9,192 nt of DNA from CAYJRR01 sp964372275 [NCBI: uncultured bacterium]. GTDB taxonomy: Bacteria > CAYJRR01. The stretch is from assembly GCA_964372275.1 (NCBI GenBank), contig CAYJRR010000086.1:7636-16827 (forward strand), in the 5' to 3' direction. Under the pieces are notes generated by a model that was not told the DNA's origin, did not search any database, and saw only the letters and a list, made by a program, of their open reading frames with translations. Shown piece by piece: positions 5,999-9,192 of the stretch (position 1 is the stretch's first letter; every line of letters starts with the position of its first letter). Both the position numbers and the translations under genes were made by a program.

Positions 5999-6916
5999 AT
6001 GAAGACGAAGATCCTGACGGCGGTAGGGGCGATCACGGTGGTCGGATGTCAGCCGGCCGACGAGGCGGGAAGCACCGACGAGGCGGCGGCGGCGCAGGAG
6101 GTCTCGGAGGCGATCGAGTCGTCGATCGAGTCGTCCGAAGCGGCCGACGGCGCGATGCCGGTCGGAGGGTGGGAGGGACCCGTCTTCATCGGCGGCGTGG
6201 AGGGGACGGTCACCGTCCTGGAGACCGCGATCGCGTGCGATCACGAGTACCCGTCCCGGCTGTCGATCGTCTGGGCCGGGGAACGCGACGGCGCGACCCT
6301 TTCCGGCAGCGCCGACGTGACCCGCACCTTGACCCCCGACGCCTGCCCGCCGACCTCGGTCGACGGCGTCGAGGAGATCGTCTTCGTGCGCGATCGGGCG
6401 CGCGGCGAGCGGGCCGAGCGCATCGACGGGACGGCGGAGCTCCGCTGGACGGCGGACTTCGAAGAGCGGGCCGCGCGCAAGGACGTCGAGGTCGCCCTCA
6501 CCCGGAAGGTCACCGAGGGGGACGTGACGATCCGCGATCAGTCTCTGTCGGGTGAGAAGTCGGTCGAGCTTGCCGCCAACGGCGACGGTCCGGAGGACGA
6601 CACCCGCCTGGTGAACGGCGAGCTGACCCTCGACCTCAACCTGGCCCGGATCCGTCTCGAGATCGCCGCGCAGGACCTGCTGTTCCGCCGCGACTGCTGC
6701 CACCCGGTCTCGGGCCGGATCGACTTCCAGCGGTTCGCGATCGACAACCCCGAGGAGTCGGAGAGCCGCGCGGTGCGATTCGGTCCGTCCTGCGGCGAGG
6801 CCTACAACGCGCACGACGAGGCGATCGACTTGCGGGAGTGCCCGGTGCGGGACGCCGAGCACGACGGTGAGCACGACGGCGAGCACGACGGCGACCAGGG
6901 CGGCGACGCGGAGTAA
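5999..6916 (+). CDS. Cysteine-rich acidic lipoprotein with His-Asp-Gly-Glu tail, function unknown
   Basis: This is a 305-residue protein that I do not recognise as a named family. The N-terminus MKTKILTAVGAITVVGC is a clear lipoprotein signal with Cys17 as the lipid-bearing residue. Residues about 18-52 are an acidic, Ser/Ala/Glu-rich low-complexity tether containing the doubled unit IESS. The main body (about 55-285) is beta-rich by pattern and has six further cysteines at 80, 116, 233, 234, 265 and 281. These include the vicinal pair in RDCCHPVSG and could form disulfides outside the cytoplasm. The extreme C-terminus repeats EHDG three times, a possible weak metal-binding tail. The gene lies 126 bases after the caspase gene on the same strand. 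No convincing promoter was seen in that gap, so it may be the operon's last gene or start on its own. It ends before a strong hairpin. Confidence 0.85.
   Translation: MKTKILTAVGAITVVGCQPADEAGSTDEAAAAQEVSEAIESSIESSEAADGAMPVGGWEGPVFIGGVEGTVTVLETAIACDHEYPSRLSIVWAGERDGATLSGSADVTRTLTPDACPPTSVDGVEEIVFVRDRARGERAERIDGTAELRWTADFEERAARKDVEVALTRKVTEGDVTIRDQSLSGEKSVELAANGDGPEDDTRLVNGELTLDLNLARIRLEIAAQDLLFRRDCCHPVSGRIDFQRFAIDNPEESESRAVRFGPSCGEAYNAHDEAIDLRECPVRDAEHDGEHDGEHDGDQGGDAE
6112..6135 (+). repeat. Two perfect 12-base tandem units inside the lipoprotein tether
   Basis: GATCGAGTCGTC occurs twice in direct succession, encoding the doubled IESS. Being a multiple of three, the number of units can change without breaking the frame. 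Confidence 0.85.
6857..6892 (+). repeat. Three 12-base tandem units encoding the EHDG tail
   Basis: GAGCACGACGG(T/C) occurs three times, followed by a degenerate fourth unit GACCAGGGCGGC. It encodes EHDG repeats at the C-terminus of the lipoprotein. It keeps the frame and could vary in copy number between strains. Confidence 0.9.
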
Positions 6917-6945
6917 CCGGCGACGTGTAGAGATCGATGGATGGA

Positions 6946-6975
6946 GGCGGCGGGGCTTTCGAGCTCCGCCGCCTT
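6946..6975. terminator. Hairpin terminator shared by convergent genes
   Basis: A 12-bp stem (6946-6957 with 6962-6973, eleven Watson-Crick pairs and one G-T) closes on the loop TTCG, an unusually stable tetraloop. It lies 29 bases after the lipoprotein stop and just beyond the stop of the opposing gene. It is followed by only two T residues, so it is a strong hairpin without a classical T-tract. As a palindrome it could serve both strands. Confidence 0.7.
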
Positions 6976-6990
6976 GCGTCCGTTATCGGT

Positions 6991-9150
6991 TCAGCGTCCG
7001 GTGACGGGCACCAGCGCCGTTGACCAGCCGGGATACTCCACCAGCGGGTGGTCGTCGGTGACGACCCATCCCGTGGGCTCCTCGGCATGACGCGCGTCGA
7101 GGCGCCGGAAGAGCGTCCGTCCGCCGGATGCGGCGGCCGCGGCGTCGTAGGCGGCCATCTCCAGCCCCAGTAGATCGCCCGCGGCGATGCGCGTGCGGAA
7201 CGACTCTTCGGTGGCGACGATCGGCTCGTCGGAGCAGACGATCGCGTAGCCGTCGTCGAAGGTGACGCAGTCGCGGAAGACCGACGCCGCCGTCTCCCGG
7301 ACGATCCGGGACTGGGCGGGGTTTCCGAGCGAGTTGGAGTAGATCGCGAAGACCCCCCCTTGTCGGAGGCGGCGCTGCACCAGCCGGAAGTACTCCCGCG
7401 AAAGCAGGACGCTCGACCCCGCCTGCTTGAGGTAGAGCGGCTGCTGGGTGATGAGGTCGTACCGCTCCGGCCGGAGCGCGAGTCCCGAGCGGCCGTCCTG
7501 CCAGAGGAGCCGAACGCGCGGGTTGCGCGCGATCTCCAGCGTGCCCATGGGGAAGGCGTGGAGGATCTCCTCGAGCCCGCGATTGATGTCGTAGCCGTCG
7601 ACCCGCCGCACCGTGCCGACCTTCGCCAAGGTCCCGACGGTGATCCCGGCGCCGACCCCCACGACCAGCGCCTCCTCGATCGGCTCCGGGTGGACCAGCA
7701 CCGGCGCGACCGCCATCAGCCAGTTCGCCGAACCGACGTGGCTCGTTCCGTCGGAGAGACTGGAGTGCCAGAGCCCGTCCCAGACCAGACTGCCCGTCCG
7801 GTCGACCTCGACCACGCCGTCGCGGTCGTAGACGGCGGTCTCGATGGCGCCGCCCGACGGACCCGGCCGCGCGGCTCCGTGGAGGCCGACCGCCGCGACG
7901 CCGGCGATCGAGACCGGGCGGGCGATGCGTCGGATGCGGCCCTCCTCGTGCAGGTAGACCGCCAGCACGCCCGCCGCGAGCGTCAGCGAAAGCGCCTCGG
8001 GCGACATCTCGTACCCGACCAGCGTGCCCAGCAGGATCCCGGCGCAGGATCCCGCGGTGTTCCAGGCCCCGAACCGCCCGACGTCGCTCCCCCACCGCCG
8101 GGCGTTGCGGGAGACGAGACCGCCGTAGGCCAGCCCGAACCCGATCACCGGGAGGCTCGCGACGACGGTCGCGGCGGCGAGCGGAAGGTGGAGCGACCAG
8201 CGGTCGAGGTGCAGGATCGGTGGCATTGCCGCGACGAGCACCGCGGTGGCGAGGATCGCCGGCGCGATCGCCGTCCCGGGCAGACGCGCGGCGAGGAACG
8301 CCCCCAGCGACCAGGCCGTCAGGAAGCCGCCGAGCACCGCCGCGAAGGTGTAGGGCAGCGGCTCGTGCGCGAGCGCCATCGCCCGGAACAGGTACATCTC
8401 GTATCCGAGGGAGAGCAGACCCATGAACAGACCGAGAACGTCCTCCCGGGTCGGTCGCAGGTGGGACGGGCGCGCCGGCGAGGCGGGATCGGGAGCCGGA
8501 GCGGGGGCGGCACCCGTGACGGCGGCGGCGAGCGCGAACAGCAGTGCCCCGGCGGCGCCGTTGAGCGACGCGGCGGTGAGGATCGCCGCGCTCTGACCGA
8601 AGCGCGGGAGCAGCAGGAAGCCGCTGGCGAGCGCGCCGAGCACGGCCCCCGACGTGTTCACGTACAGGAGCACGTTGACCAGGGACGACCGATCGTGGCC
8701 GAGTTGCCGCTGGCACGCCTCCGACGCCAGCGGGATCGTGACCCCCATCAGGAAGCAGGGGACGCCGAGCACGATCACCGCCCCCGCCGCGTAGAGCGCG
8801 CGCAGCGGGACCCCCAACCCGAGCGCCGCCCGCTGCGCGGCGTAGACCGATTCGGAGAGGTCGGTCGACAGGAGCGTGGCGACGCCGAGGTTCGCGAGAC
8901 AAAGCGCGACCTCGACCCAGGCGAGCCGCCGCAGCGGGTTCGCCAGCGCCTCCGCCTTCGAGGCGAAGGCGCCGGAGCCGACGCCGAGCCCGAGCATGAA
9001 GACCAGGACCACCGTCATCGAGCTCAACGCCTCGCTCCCGCCGAGAAAGATCTTCAGGCCGCGCTGCCAGGCGACCTGGTTGACGAGCCCGGCGAAGCCG
9101 GAGAGCAGGAGCGCGCCGAGGAGTGCCGCGAGCGTGCGTCGACGCGTCAT
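6991..9150 (-). CDS. Multi-pass membrane protein fused to a spermidine-synthase-like domain
   Basis: This 719-residue protein is of the size usual for fused MFS/spermidine-synthase proteins. The N-terminal half (about 1-440) has roughly twelve hydrophobic segments. It opens with LSGFAGLVNQVAWQR, close to the opening typical of this family, and a polar Pro/Ala linker splits the segments at about 212-240. The C-terminal domain has a Rossmann-type nucleotide loop, ALVVGVGAGITVG (about 494-506), then YDIN (520-523), QDGRSG (Asp552), YDLITQQP (564-571) and LSREYFRLVQRRLRQGG. Relatives carry Asp or Glu where Gln570 sits, and true aminopropyltransferases need an acidic residue there. Polyamine synthesis by this protein is therefore doubtful; it may bind a nucleotide or polyamine ligand or act as a transporter or sensor. 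The start is the ATG at 9150, next to an inverted repeat. It is convergent with the lipoprotein gene. The real substrate is unknown. Confidence 0.9.
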   Translation of the reverse strand: MTRRRTLAALLGALLLSGFAGLVNQVAWQRGLKIFLGGSEALSSMTVVLVFMLGLGVGSGAFASKAEALANPLRRLAWVEVALCLANLGVATLLSTDLSESVYAAQRAALGLGVPLRALYAAGAVIVLGVPCFLMGVTIPLASEACQRQLGHDRSSLVNVLLYVNTSGAVLGALASGFLLLPRFGQSAAILTAASLNGAAGALLFALAAAVTGAAPAPAPDPASPARPSHLRPTREDVLGLFMGLLSLGYEMYLFRAMALAHEPLPYTFAAVLGGFLTAWSLGAFLAARLPGTAIAPAILATAVLVAAMPPILHLDRWSLHLPLAAATVVASLPVIGFGLAYGGLVSRNARRWGSDVGRFGAWNTAGSCAGILLGTLVGYEMSPEALSLTLAAGVLAVYLHEEGRIRRIARPVSIAGVAAVGLHGAARPGPSGGAIETAVYDRDGVVEVDRTGSLVWDGLWHSSLSDGTSHVGSANWLMAVAPVLVHPEPIEEALVVGVGAGITVGTLAKVGTVRRVDGYDINRGLEEILHAFPMGTLEIARNPRVRLLWQDGRSGLALRPERYDLITQQPLYLKQAGSSVLLSREYFRLVQRRLRQGGVFAIYSNSLGNPAQSRIVRETAASVFRDCVTFDDGYAIVCSDEPIVATEESFRTRIAAGDLLGLEMAAYDAAAAASGGRTLFRRLDARHAEEPTGWVVTDDHPLVEYPGWSTALVPVTGR

Positions 9151-9152
9151 CG

Positions 9153-9179
9153 GCCCCCGAGCATACCGTCGTCGGGGGC
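9153..9179. promoter_or_regulatory. Perfect inverted repeat over the ribosome binding site of the membrane protein gene
   Basis: GCCCCCGA (9153-9160) pairs perfectly with TCGGGGGC (9172-9179) around an 11-base loop. On the minus strand the 3' arm supplies the only G-rich ribosome-binding-like sequence and ends 2 bases before the ATG at 9150. If transcribed, the hairpin would hide that site. It could also be an operator bound as DNA. It lies near the window edge and could relate to an unseen divergent gene. Confidence 0.5.
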
Positions 9180-9192
9180 ACCGCTGCGACCG

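Noticed and set aside
5783-6886. Minus-strand frame opposite the cysteine-rich lipoprotein
   Set aside because: It is Arg/Leu/Val/Asp-rich with no signal peptide or domain. The plus strand has a strong ribosome binding site and a lipobox.
6983-9181. Second long minus-strand frame overlapping the membrane protein gene
   Set aside because: It is Arg/Gly/Ala-rich with no membrane segments or motifs. The overlapping frame encodes a recognisable fused membrane/spermidine-synthase-like protein.
1-9192. Known anti-phage defence, CRISPR, toxin-antitoxin or biosynthetic cluster
   Set aside because: No repeat-spacer array, nuclease, nucleotide cyclase, toxin pair or synthase motif was seen. The caspase-like protein has an export signal, which argues against a cytoplasmic defence effector.

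Overview
The window is GC-rich (roughly two-thirds G+C by eye) and densely coded. Three proteins carry lipoprotein signal peptides, one carries a Sec signal peptide plus what looks like a C-terminal outer-membrane barrel, and one is a large inner-membrane protein, so the host is almost certainly a diderm bacterium. The ECF sigma / zinc-finger anti-sigma with a DUF4384-like domain / caspase-like protease arrangement, together with Ig-like and propeller-like surface lipoproteins, fits Acidobacteriota or Myxococcota best. That placement is an inference from family knowledge. Nothing in the window is a taxonomic marker.

Layout. Positions 2-415 hold the 3' end of a surface beta-propeller-like protein. 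It is followed after 22 bases by a complete tandem paralogue (438-2309), a lipoprotein with two Ig-like domains and seven propeller-type repeats. Facing it on the minus strand (2330-2856) is a short lipoprotein with one SbsA-type Ig-like domain that appears cut short. Its other-frame tail and the surrounding drop in GC suggest a decayed gene. A probable promoter at 2922-2950 opens a plus-strand operon of an ECF sigma factor (3040-3525), a membrane-bound zinc-finger anti-sigma factor with a DUF4384-like sensor (3522-4283), and a secreted caspase-like protein (4280-5872). Both gene junctions are 4-base start/stop overlaps. A cysteine-rich lipoprotein (5999-6916) follows with its own strong ribosome binding site. 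A 12-bp hairpin with a TTCG loop (6946-6975) separates it from a convergent minus-strand gene (6991-9150) for a membrane protein fused to a spermidine-synthase-like domain. A perfect inverted repeat covers the ribosome binding site region of that last gene.

How the parts may work together. The central operon reads as an envelope-sensing regulon. The anti-sigma would hold the sigma factor at the membrane and sense something through its periplasmic DUF4384-like domain. The caspase-like protein keeps its His-Cys dyad but carries an export signal and a barrel-like C-terminus, so its protease domain would sit in the periplasm or at the outer membrane rather than in the cytoplasm. The Ig/propeller lipoproteins and the cysteine-rich lipoprotein would add to the same cell surface, but no direct functional link to the operon can be shown from this sequence.

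No tRNA, rRNA, CRISPR array, transposase or recognisable phage gene was seen. There is no gene-free stretch longer than 300 bases. The most promising unusual element is the exported caspase-barrel protein under ECF/anti-sigma control.
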